From Ceratopteris richardii (taxonomy: Eukaryota > Streptophyta > Polypodiopsida > Polypodiales > Pteridaceae): DNA of 64,000 nt. Made by a program: the position numbers and the translations under genes. Positions within the stretch are counted from its first letter, which is position 1. Each line of letters begins with the position of its first letter. Shown here one piece after another: positions 25,561 to 39,631 of the stretch. The notes below the pieces were generated by a model. The model saw nothing but the letters and a program-made list of their open reading frames with translations, was not told the DNA's origin and searched no databases. The DNA is taken from positions 121,000,722 through 121,064,721 of the forward strand of contig CM035423.1 in assembly GCA_020310875.1 (NCBI GenBank), given 5' to 3'.

Positions 25561-26631
25561 AAAAATGAGTATAGTTGTATTCTTTTATAAAATATTATTT
25601 GATCGAATTTAGATGAATCTAAAAATTATTCGAGCAAAAATATTTTGATCGAAAACGTTTTCGATCGAAAGTGTGTTCAATCAAAAAGCGTCAAATTCCC
25701 ATGCAAAAACTATTCGAGTGTGTCCGAATAAGCTGACATGGCACCAAATAATTTGGTAGAATAATAAGGGCTTAGCATAAAATTTCATAATTATTCATGA
25801 CCAATGAATTGTCAAATAACGAATAATGCAACCTAGATCACCACATATTAATATCAACCAAGTATGTAAACAACTCCCAAGAAATCAGATATTTAGGATT
25901 CTTGGTATCTCAATTGGTTTTGAAATATCTTTGACTCAATCAAAGGTGGGATAGGGCGTTGGCAAGCTTGACAAAAGCTTAATTATTGAAAGGGTATGCA
26001 ACAATGTGGTGGGTGGGTCCGTCAACACGTTCCTTGTTTGATTTTCATTTATTTTTATCATGCTGGTGGCTAAGTGACTTATGGAAGCTTGGAAGATTGG
26101 GCCAAAAATCAAGTGGGATATGGATTGGGAATTCTTGACCTTGAGGCTTTCGCCAACAACATGGCCATGAAATTCCCCAATTAAAGCTTCAGATGATTAC
26201 CATCACTCACGGACTATAGTTATTTTCAAAATTCTTGTGGCACTTTCTGTTGGCAGTGTTTGTAGGTGGTGATACCTTGATATTATTACACTTCTCTTCT
26301 CCTTTATCCCAATTATGTGTAAAGGCTCAGATCCCATGTGTTTTCCTCATAATTCAAAGTCCACTCGTGAAATCATTCTGAAGTAATAGATCAACTCAAA
26401 TGAAATGATGTCCACATGATTGAAATTAGGTGATATACATCTTGGTTGTATCTCCCATAACATATTGATTCCTCATTGATTGCTGACCATGGTTTGCTTG
26501 CAGAGCATTCATGATATTCGCTTACGAGTTAGTATGATGTGTTCATTAACACATACATCTGGACATTGCATGTCATGCTTGTTAATGCATATGAATGTCC
26601 ATAACTGTGTAAATGCATGTGTGATGCTCGA

Positions 26632-26633
<2 letters not shown>

Positions 26634-26727
<94 letters not shown>
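26634..26727. repeat. compound (CA)n(TA)n microsatellite
   Basis: A CA run followed by a TA run, paralogous to 33187-33291 in copy C. Confidence 0.95.
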
Positions 26728-26730
<3 letters not shown>

Positions 26731-27690
26731 ATGTAAACATACATGTGCGTTCTTTGTGAATGGTATAAATATTTATGTGCATTTGCATTTGTGCATATGC
26801 TTATACACATGTATGCATTTACGTGCTCGAAGCGTGCATTGGTTCAAATATGTATGTGTTGTTCGTACATGCACATGTGTGTGTTCACTTCATGCACATG
26901 TGTGTGTTCACTTCATGCACATGTGTGTGTTTGCGTTTTTGTGAAAATGTGTATCTAAGAAAGTGTGTAGATGTAAAGATATGAAAAAGTGTATAATGAG
27001 AGTGTGATGCATATGAACAACATCCATTGCTAAATGGAAATAACCTTCAATTTTTAGAGGTTAATTTTGATCTGCTATGTTTTACATGCTGCATTATATT
27101 TGAAATGAAAGAATTTCTAAGTGAATATGAACAGGGAAAATCTTTTGCATTCCATATCAAGCGAAAAACTTTCAAGTTAAAGGTGACTTGTAGAGACAAA
27201 CAGTGCATGCCTCCGCCCTCTCTGAACAGCAGTTACCATTGTGAACAAATGAGTTAGATATCCTGAAATGCGCAATAAATGTCCTGAAATAAATGAGTTA
27301 GATATCCCAAACCTCATTAGTCAGACAATAAGGGCATTTTCCTACTTATCTCATGACAATCATAAGGAAACAAACATATGAGAACTTTACTAAAAAAGGC
27401 TTAGTTGTAAAAATATATAGCATTCATGTGAAGTCATAGGACTAGGATAGATCGAAAAAACATGAAACAATTGCACTATTTTCAATCAAGAAGATGAGCG
27501 AACCAAACCAATGTACAAAACGTATGACCAATAGGACCAGCGATGTTGGAGCGGACTATCGAGCAAACTCCCCCTCCCCCACAACACCCCCCTTTTGTTC
27601 ATAGGTTGATTTTGGCATGAAATAAGGACAAAGAAAAAGCTTGAGATTTACTTTTAAAGATTGTTGGGTAAGTAGTGTGGAAGAACAGAC

Positions 27691-27866
27691 CAAAGAAATG
27701 TGCAAACATCCTATAAGAAGAAACTTGCTAAAGGAGAGATGCCTTTACTAATTGATGACAATGGCATTGAATGTGCCTCAAAGAAATGTGCAAACATCCT
27801 ATAAGAAGAAACTTGCTAAAGGAGAGATGCCTTTACTAATTGATGACAATGGCATTGAATGTGCCT
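27691..27866. repeat. 88-bp tandem duplication
   Basis: The unit beginning CAAAGAAATGTGCAAACATC occurs at 27691 and again at 27779. Copy C has a single unit (from about 34292), so the doubling happened after A and C separated. Confidence 0.9.
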
Positions 27867-28168
27867 CAGAAGAAGATAAGTGCACTCTGATTGTGAATGA
27901 CTTCAGCCATATCCTTGGGACCTCTTCCCCCTTTAGGCCACATAGAAAATAATACCAAGATTGAGCATTGGCACCCGATTACTATGCTCCAAATAGGATG
28001 CAAGATCTTCCCCAAGGTCCTCACTAATAAAATTATTATTCCTCTTTGCGTATGGGTTTGTGTGGGGATAGGAAGGGATTCATCAAGGTAGATATATCCT
28101 TGAGGCCATCATTGATATCGAGGAACATATGGAGTATATGAAAGAGTCCTACAAGAACTGTTTGTTCA
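27740..28168 (+). pseudogene. LINE reverse transcriptase remnant (copy A)
   Basis: Reads LLIDDNGIECASEEDK and then, after a frame change, HWHPITMLQIGCKIFPKVLT. This corresponds to the RPISLLNxxYKIxxKxLANRL block of plant L1-type RT. A second frame change leads to GFIKGRYILEAIIDIEE, matching the QxGFxxGRxIxxNI block. The copy ends at 28168. Not functional. Confidence 0.7.
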
Positions 28169-28546
28169 TCAACACTTTTAGGAGTGGTAAGATTCAAAAT
28201 TCAAATCACTTACACATGTATAAATACATCACTCTCTAGTCACAGGGTAATGAGCTACAATGGAGAGCCATTGAGCTGCTACTTTGGGAACATATGTGCA
28301 TTATCACTTACTAATTGATATACTTCTTCATGAACATTTTTGTGTAATGTTGTCTGTCAACTCTTCATTATTTTAGTGATTTTGCAGAAGCAAGTTCACT
28401 AAGTATACCTAATCATTTGATGCACTTTAACTTCGTATAGTGCGAGTAAAACGTCTAGTTTATGCGTACAAAGTTTCATTAGATTTGATTTAGCAGATCT
28501 AGAGATAATTGTTCATGAACTAAATTATGTGCAGAAGGGATTCATT
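28169..28546. other. no recognisable feature
   Basis: AT-rich sequence. It may be the 3' part of the adjacent hAT remnant, but no motif supports that. Confidence 0.4.
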
Positions 28547-29439
28547 CTATTCCACACACGATATAGGATGTTCATATACATTTACAAGTAAAGCTAAACT
28601 TCTCTCTTTAAGAGAAGTATCAACAACTTCTAAAACCATATTTCCTTTTGGACATATAACCATGAAATTAATCAATGGTTTCTTTTGACAACTTGTCCAT
28701 CCATCCAATGCTATTGTACATCCATACATGGTACATAATCGAGTAGTGTTCAGTTTAAAACAGCTTCAATATTTATTTTCACTTTATCTACATACTCTAT
28801 TCACATTTTATTATAATTTGGCATGGTGAATCCTTTTCGTGCAATTGACATCAAAGCATCTTTAAAAATGGGATTACAAGTAATATTGAAAGGAATCACA
28901 CATGCTAAGAATGCTTGAGTCCATTTAAGATGAAGCTCAAGGCAATCTTAGTTTTCAAAAGCTACAAGTATATTATTTTGTGATTTAGTACGGACAAAGC
29001 ATGGTGACACAATATTAGATCCACCATTTTTACTACATTCACCAAGTCCACTCTTTTTCGATGCAGTTTGAGAAAATGGAGTACATGTATCTTAGTTATT
29101 CTCAAAAATATTTTGAGAGACTTGAGTAGAAATATCCTGACGATCCTCTACTATTGATGATACATCTACCCGTTCTTGCTCTACACTCGTGCTACTTCAA
29201 AAGTGTTGTGAAACGCTCATGCTTTTGAATCTTTTTGATGTGATACCTTGAGATTTACATTTATTTGCATAACTTGCAAAATGTGCCCATATATCACTAC
29301 CTGGATTAGAGCATCCTGCCACATTATTACCTTTACTAAAAAGATTCTCTTTTATCCGAGTTGCATTTCCTACATATCGATGTCTAGAACATTTGCATTG
29401 TATTGTGGACACTGTTTTACCCTCTTGATGAACAATCAC
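28547..29439 (-). pseudogene. hAT-type transposase remnant (BED finger, DUF659)
   Basis: From 29439 downward: a BED-like zinc-finger segment (QCKCSRHRYVGNATRIKENL, then VAGCSNPGSDIWAHF). After a broken linker comes the DUF659 opening, FLACVIPFNITCNPIFKDAL with ARKGFTMPNYNKM. At 28729-28547 is the DUF659 core, GCTIALDGWTSCQKKPLINF, followed by VICPKGNMVLEVVDTS. The order and spacing fit plant BED/DUF659 hAT-like proteins. Stops and frameshifts (near 29197, 28800 and 28745) and the absence of the C-terminal dimerisation domain show decay. It lies between repeat copies A and B. Confidence 0.75.
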
Positions 29440-29539
29440 ATATGACCTGATTCTTTTCCTTTCCCCATAGTGCTTGGAAATTGTTTTATGAAGACTATAT
29501 CAACAAAAAGAAACAACATAAATCAACATCAAATAAGAT

Positions 29540-31474
29540 ATAGAATCAATGTTGAGTCAACCAATTACGGTAGACTTTAGTTCTTACTCATACATCCATA
29601 TACAATTACACATACTATTGTGAAGTAAAAATCATTGTTGAATAAAAAAATCACAATAGATTTTAAATTCCTAATCATATGCACATACAATTACACATAC
29701 TATTGTGAAATAGGAATCAATGTTGAGTCAAACTATCACAATAGATTTTAAATTCCTAATCATATGCACATACACTTACACATACTATTGTGAAGTAAGA
29801 ATCAATGTTGAGTCAAACAATCACAATAGATTTTAAATTCCCAATCATATGCACATACACTTACACATACTGTTGTGAAGTAAGAATCCATGTTGAATCG
29901 GACAATCACAATAGATTCTACATTCTCAATCACATGCACATACATTTACACATACTATTGTGAAGTAAGAATCAATATTGAGTCACACAAGCACAATAGA
30001 TTTTTAATTCACAATTATACACTCATATGCATACACATACTATCAAATAAAACTTCGTATAAAGTATATACTCATACACACACATACATATACTATTGTG
30101 AAGCAAGAATCAATATTGAGTCAAACATAATCTACCTATATCTTTCAATAATAAATTTAATGTATCACAATAGATTTTAAATTCTTAATCATATGCACAA
30201 CCACATACTATTGTGAAGTAAGAATCAATGTTGAGTCAAACAATCACAATATATTTTAAATTTCCAATCATACGCACATACACTTACACATACTATTGTG
30301 AAGTATGTTGATTGAGACAAATTAATCACAATATATTCTAAATTCCCAGTCATATGCACAACTTAGTATATAGGCTACATACTCATACACACACATTCAT
30401 ATACTATTGTGAAGTAAGAATCAATGCTGAGTCAAACAATCACAATAGTTTAAATTACTTAATATTTATAGCAAAAGTTTATTATACCTTGTTCTCTCTA
30501 GGACACTTTAAGTTTGTAAAGAACAAAATAGCTCTTATGAAAAATGAGTATAGTTGTATTCTTTTATAAAATATTATTTGATCAAATTTAGATCAATCTA
30601 AAAATTATTCGATCAAAAATATTTTGATCGAAAACTTTTTTGATCGAAAACGTTTTCGATCAAAAGTGTGTTCGATGAAAAAGCCTCAAATTCCCATGCA
30701 AAAACTATTCAGGCGTGTCCGATAAGCTGACATGGCACCAAATAATTTGGTCGAATAATAAGGGCTTACCATAAAATTTCATAATTATTCATGACCAACG
30801 AATTGTCGAATAACGAATAATGCAACGTAGATCACCACATATTAATATCAACCAAGTATGTAAAAAATTTCCAAGAAATTAGATATTTAGGATCCTTGGT
30901 ATCTCAATTGGTTTTGAAATATCTTTGACTCAATCAAAGATGGGATAGGGCATTGGCAAGCTTGACAAAAGCTTAATTATTGAAAGGGTAATCAACAATG
31001 TGGTGGGTGGGTCTGTCAATGACGATCAGCACGTTCCTTGTTTGATTTTCCATTTATTTTCTATCATGCTGGTGGCCAAGTGACTTATGGAAGCTTGGAA
31101 GAAGATGGGGCCAAAATTTTCTCTCGACGGGGGACCCCAACAGGTGGTGGGATATGGATTGGGAATTCTTGAGCTTGAGGCTTTTGCCAGCAACATGGCC
31201 ATGAAATTCCCCATTAAAGCTTTAGATGATTACCACTACTTACAGACTATAGTTATTTTCAAATTTTTTGTGGCACTTTTTGTTGGCAGTGTCTCTGTAG
31301 GTGGTGATACCTTGATATTATTACACTTCTCTTATCCTTTCTCCCGATTACGTGTAAAGGCTCAGATCTCATGTGTTTTCCTCATAATTCAAAGTCCACT
31401 CGTGAAATCATTCTGAAGCAATAGATCAACTCGAATGAAATGATGTCCACATGATTGAAATTAGCTGATATACC
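29540..31474. repeat. repeat block copy B, with 85-bp satellite array
   Basis: The left part (29540-30470) is an array with CATACT anchors at 29781, 29866 and 29951, a regular 85-bp period. The right part matches copy A up to about 26440 and ends near GATATACCTC (31474). It has no LINE part. Confidence 0.85.
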
Positions 31475-31545
31475 TCTTTTTTTTCTCTTTTTTCTCTTTT
31501 TTTCTCTTTTTCTTTCTTTTTTCTCTTTTCTCTTTACCTTTTCTA
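31473..31545. repeat. polypyrimidine (TTTTCTC)n tract
   Basis: Almost pure T/C sequence at the right edge of copy B. A 65-bp unassigned spacer follows before copy C begins. Confidence 0.9.
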
Positions 31546-31610
31546 ATAAATTCCTTCACTATACGAAAGCCCCAAGGAGGCGATTGAAAAGCCCATCTTG
31601 AAAAACCTAC

Positions 31611-34681
<3,071 letters not shown>

Positions 34682-34790
34682 AAAACATTGACTTCAACAA
34701 AGCTTACGATAGCCTAGACTCGGACTTCCTCTTGTTATCCCTTAAAGATATCGACTTCAAGACGTTGCTAATTTTTTCATCCAAAATAAT

Positions 34791-35429
34791 CTAGAGTGTG
34801 TTAACCTCTTTTTTTGCTATGCATTGAAATGTCCTAGGCGGATTCTCAATCCAAGATAAATCATTCCAAAACAATTAATAACTGAAGCTCATGGATTAAT
34901 TTGTGAGCAAAAACCTGAAGCTCATGGATTAATAGCAACTTATGTGTAATTTCTAAAAATGAAGGGATATTAATTGTGCTTAAACAGTAGATTGAATGAC
35001 ATCTGATGGACTCAATATTTCAATTAACATCGAACTATAAGCTCCACGACCCAAATTATAATTATAATCATCTGATGGAAATCACTGCTGTAGAAGTCGG
35101 CAAGAAGGGATGCAAAATATGTATTACTAATTATAATCAACGAAAATTAACTGTCATTTTTAGCAATTATTAAATAAATTTTAAATAAAATATTAAATAA
35201 ATAAAGGAATTATGTTTGCAGAATTGACACGAAAATGAACAATTACTTTTAACGAATTAAAATTTCTCTCGAAAATTACAACATAAAATCTATGACATTA
35301 CAAAAGAAAGTTTCTGTCTCTGATCTAATATCCTGTTTAGAGAATGATCTGAGCTATCACTTTCCTCCCAAGAAACTTATCCTTCCTAGAAATATATTTT
35401 CGGAGTTTATTCACATGAAACACACAGCA
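34791..35429. other. spacer with dispersed repeat fragments
   Basis: Positions 34959-35044 match 13956-14041. A segment near 34875-34910 (CTCATGGATTAATTTGTGAG) recurs at 35704-35723. No gene was recognised. Confidence 0.6.
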
Positions 35430-35431
35430 TG

Positions 35432-35442
<11 letters not shown>
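35430..35442. repeat. SINE target-site duplication, left
   Basis: TGGACTCATTATT, identical to 35622-35634. Confidence 0.8.
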
Positions 35443-35463
<21 letters not shown>

Positions 35464-35621
35464 TGAGAGTACAATGAATTGGAAAGACACACACACCCAA
35501 CCTCGTAAGGTAGAGGCACCCACCTTGGGGAACTTTGATGCATCCAGCCTTGGGCGGGACTTGAACCCTGGCCATATGCCTAGGAGTACAAGGCACATCC
35601 GCTAAACCACGCCCGCTGGAT
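35443..35621 (-). mobile_element. tRNA-derived SINE
   Basis: On the minus strand, after the 5' end (35621), there is a Pol III A box TGGTTTAGCGG (35609-35599) and a B box GGTTCAAGTCC (35567-35557). Both fit the tRNA-type consensus, with spacing of about 30 bp between them. A non-tRNA body follows, ending in a (TAA)n tail next to the target site. The flanking 13-bp direct repeats TGGACTCATTATT (35430-35442 and 35622-35634) are perfect. The 179-bp body is typical of plant SINEs; the family is not named. Confidence 0.82.
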
Positions 35622-35634
35622 TGGACTCATTATT
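35622..35634. repeat. SINE target-site duplication, right
   Basis: TGGACTCATTATT, identical to 35430-35442. Confidence 0.8.
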
Positions 35635-36510
35635 TTTACATAGGCTCACTGCGATTAAATTTTTACATAAGCTGACTGCGATTAAAAACAATTAATAACT
35701 AAACCTCATGGATTAATTTGTGAGCAAAAACCTGACCCTTGTACACCATAGAGAAGCTCCTCACGACGATGACATCTGCAAATTACAGAACCTCACATGT
35801 AGACGCTTACTGGGATCGTTTCATATTTCATGTCCCAAAATAAAATTCTGAACTAGTTGTGAATTCGTGGGAGCTTGGCGAGGAAAACCCCTTTTTGTCG
35901 GAGATTATTCAAGAGTCTGCTCTGCACCTATACAAAAGATAAAGATGGTGGAGAACAGGAAAATGTTTTCCTTGTCGATGAAAATGGTTCTATTTTTGTT
36001 TTTTTCTTTTTTTTAATAAAAGAAGTTCAACCTTAGCCTACTCTCCCGGACTTGCATTAACAAATGGAATAGAAAAGTACAAATGAAGAGGATTAGTGCC
36101 CATGGGACCCCCCAAGTCCCACAAATCAGGAGTAGTTTTTACATAGCTTAGATGACATTACAAAGAAGGTTAATCACCCTCTCATCACCCTCATGCATGG
36201 CCCACTTGGGTTTAAGCTTGTTGTTGATCAGAAAGAGCACTTTATGATGCTTGAAAACGAGGATTTCTTACAGTTGGCGATTCTTTTACCGAGGAAGAAC
36301 ATCAATTTCTCAATCGACCACTATTTGGGTTTTATTTTTCTTAAAATCTATGTCAAAAAATATATGAAAAGCAGAAACAGTGCCTGCTAGCTAATTTTTG
36401 GCTCTGTATAATATTGAGGATTTATCAAACCCACCGCACACGCGGCCTCTTTGTGTTACCGATTTGCCATGCGACGTGGGAACGTTAAATCAAAAGGATA
36501 GGAAAATCTT
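35635..36510. other. no recognisable feature
   Basis: Several short open stretches, such as 36193-36390, with no family recognised. Confidence 0.45.
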
Positions 36511-36705
36511 TTATGAAAATATTGTGATTCGGCGCAAGCGAAGACTTATTACGAATAACCAGTTCAGCTTTATGCAATCCAATGCCTTAGTAAATATGTC
36601 AACGAATTGGTCCTTGGTGTTCATATCCTGTTCCCCACATCCTTGTAAAACATTTTCCCCTTTTGCAAGAAGATAAGGGGCATTAATGTACTCCTTACAT
36701 GGCAA
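36511..36705 (-). pseudogene. copia RNase H C-terminal fragment
   Basis: Minus-strand reading contains NTKDQFVDIFTKALDCIKLN, matching the conserved TKDQVADIxTKALDxxKxxxL end of copia polyproteins. Upstream, AKGENVLQGCGEQDM looks like a decayed REKVLxGxxEV. No LTR or PPT was recognised after it. Confidence 0.55.
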
Positions 36706-38549
36706 ATACAGTTTTATGCAAGCTAGACAATACTCATAATATCCTATTTGATTGGAACTTGACCTAAGGTTCGTTAATCAGCACCAATACAAGGAACTGA
36801 AATTGGGCATTGGGACAAGTTCAAACTAGTTACTTCCTCTAGCCTTAGTTGCATAACTTCCCTAGATCTACCTTAGGGGGATTTCGATTTCTACGTCTTG
36901 GTAGGCTAGGCATTTAACCCTTGCTGTGTGGGATACAGGATCCATGGGTGCTATGCCCATCTTTGCTTGTACCTTTTAGTTAATTGAAGCTTAACTGAAA
37001 TAGAGTGCAAAATGTCTTACGTGAATCTCCCTAAGAAAAACATAAACTATTTACACAAATGGGATTAGTTTTATACAAGCCTCAGAGGAACCAAATTACA
37101 AAGCATGTAGGATCTACTTTGGCATATCCTATGGCTAAAGACCTTTAAATGATCTTGAAATCTTATCTAAAAAGATTGGCCATAGGGCCTAGCTTAGAGC
37201 ATCATGACAAGTGCTACACTAAAGGAGATTTAGAATAAGAAAAGTTAGCACTTTGTATGAAGATGGTCAAATTTGATCACGCTCTACTGGAAAGAGGGCC
37301 TATTTGTAGACTCAATAGGAGGATTCCAAGACCTTAGTTTAAGAATCCATATAGAGAATGGCACCTAGGGACTCACCTTGAGTCGTTTCCAAATATTTAA
37401 AAGAAAATCCTTAGATACCTAGAGCACCAAGAAGGGAAGTAGAGGTGAAGAAAACCATACCAAATAAGGACGAAATATGGACTCAAGAACTCTCAAAAAG
37501 AGTTCATGAAAGACATTGAGCAACAAGCGAAGCAAAGAAGTCATAAAATATTTGTGCCTAAAAAGGATGATATTACTCTTGAAGTATCTTGTAATATTGA
37601 TGCTAATTCCTAGTGATTCGTGATGAAAATATTATGTTTATTTAGAATCTTCCTAACTACATGGGAGAATATGAAGTTAGGAGGTGAAGCCACACAATGA
37701 AGTCAATTTAAAGATTGCTTTTTCCCAAGATAGATCATGTGTGAAACAAATCCCTCTTTCCAGGATTGGGGAATTCACTTAAACGACAAAGGAAACACAT
37801 GTTTACAAGTTTTTTGAAATGATTACACAACAAAATACATTTTTGACTCTAGAGTGGGAGTAGAAATGTTTGCTAAGGAGTTACCAAGAGAAATGGAAGA
37901 AATCTATTTTGAGGTCCACATAGATGAAGTAACAACTAGAGAATGATCATGTAGAGTGTTCTTTTGGAATATTAGAAGGAACCATTTTCATTACTTGTGA
38001 AGCAAAGTTTGAGCACATCGTAGCTACTTCTTAGTTTGGAAAGGCCAAAAAGTATGAGTTGATGTAAAGAAGACCTTTCATGCATCTACTAGAGGTGGTT
38101 CACAAGTGAGGATCCAATTCTTTTTACTCTCAACACTTGGAAGCGAACACCAAGATAAACCTAAAGGGTTTCACTTTTAGGGATATCTCTCTACTAGAGT
38201 GGAATACCCTTCATCAAGATGAAGAGATGACCTCTATACATAGTGAGCATTTTGAGGATCCGTCTTTGATGCAAGAAGACATTTATCTATGGATGTGTAA
38301 GGCCTCCATAGAAGATGCTAAAATATGTAAAAAATGAAAAGATGGCAATAGACAAGAAAATTTCTAGATGAATATAGGATCAAACATACATGCCTAGGGT
38401 CTTTAATGATGAAGAATTTGAGCCATATGATTGGATTCAAATATTGGCAATAGTAGATGTACTAGGAATGAGCAAAACATCGTAGATTGTTGTGATCTTG
38501 AAGGATATAATCTCTTCACAATCATTATTCTATAACAAGCATTGGAACT
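36706..38549. other. no recognisable feature
   Basis: About 1.8 kb with short open stretches only, the longest near 38137-38337. It may be old element remains; no motif supports a name. Confidence 0.45.
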
Positions 38550-39601
38550 TGTTGGTACATTTGGCAAGCCTTGATGCTTGACCAAACATCAAAGGTTTAC
38601 TTCATAGCTTGGATGTGACTATCCATAAGTCACATATGAACACCTCTTGTAAAATCCATGAGTTTAACTCAAGATAATTGTAAAAGGGAGTAATAGAGAG
38701 AATCTCGTGATGTTATGAGTTGTACTTCATACCAACCAAGTATTTAAAATCAAATCAATTAGAATCCTAAAAGGTAGGATCACCTTTTAGGTGGTAGATT
38801 GAAATTCAAATTGAAGACACATCTATAAAAGAGCTTGACTTTTAGTCGTGGGTAGTAGAGCACGAAGAAGGACACATTGAGCTTCAAGCTTGTGGGTACA
38901 CTAATACCACACATTTATGAGTAAGCCTACATCATCTCCCTTGTATCATACATTCATAATATTATACATTTGATTTAGTTTATGCAAGTGATTTGGTATC
39001 TACTATTGTTTGCTGCTAAGTGTTCATTTCACTAAATTTGTTTTGAGATGTTCTCTGCAAATAGTGATCCAATTGATGTGATTCAACTTGGGATATGTAG
39101 CTTAGACCTTATGCTTCTCAATGATTATTTTTCATGTCATTTAATTTATTATATTGTGAGATAATGTGTCTACAAGTAACCTATGTCTGCTCACTATCAT
39201 CTTCCTAAAAAGTTAGGATTACACCCCTAACTTCTCAATGTGATTTCTCATCATATACTCATCCTAAATTAGTGAAATAAATTCCTATAGGAATCTTAGG
39301 ACTCCAATTAGTTATGTCTAAAAGCGCTCGGATCAATTGCAATCAATGAGTGAGAACTGAGTGATTTACTGATGGGGACCAAGTCCCAAAAATAACAAGT
39401 TTTTGGAAGGTTTCAATCTTGAAAGCTATATGTTTTGACATAACTATTTGAAAGTGATGATTCAATGTACATTATGGATCCAAATGCATATCTGGGAAGC
39501 TAAATTTCTGTATTAAGGTATCGTGAAGCTACATTGGTAGGTGTAGAGTAGGATTTGTATAGCACCACCTCATCTTTGGAGTGTATCCAACCATCTCCTC
39601 A
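38550..39601 (+). repeat. 5' LTR of E4
   Basis: Starts TGTTGGTACATTTGGCAAGC and ends CCAACCATCTCCTCA. 1052 bp, with its partner at 44837-45889. Confidence 0.9.
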
Positions 39602-39631
39602 TAGTGGTATCAGAGCTATCATTAACTCAAC

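Larger units (their letters stand above)
25048..28168. repeat. repeat block copy A
   Basis: Aligns with copy C (32028-34681) over nearly its whole length, and with copy B (30020-31474) over its first half. It contains 85-bp satellite units, a 20-bp palindrome, a CA/TA microsatellite and a LINE RT remnant. Its left edge cuts the CACTA transposase. C lacks about 430 bp present in A (25680-26105) but has an extra segment at about 33790-34040. Confidence 0.85.

Noticed and set aside
29540..30470. CRISPR-like regularly spaced repeats
   Set aside because: The whole 85-bp unit repeats with no unique spacers, and the context is a plant genome; it is a satellite array.
35557..35609. Possible tRNA gene on the minus strand
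   Set aside because: A and B boxes are present but no cloverleaf is evident, and the (TAA)n tail and 13-bp flanking duplications show a SINE.
36193..36390. 65-codon plus-strand open frame
   Set aside because: No family recognised, no repeats or context to support a gene; left as part of an unassigned stretch.
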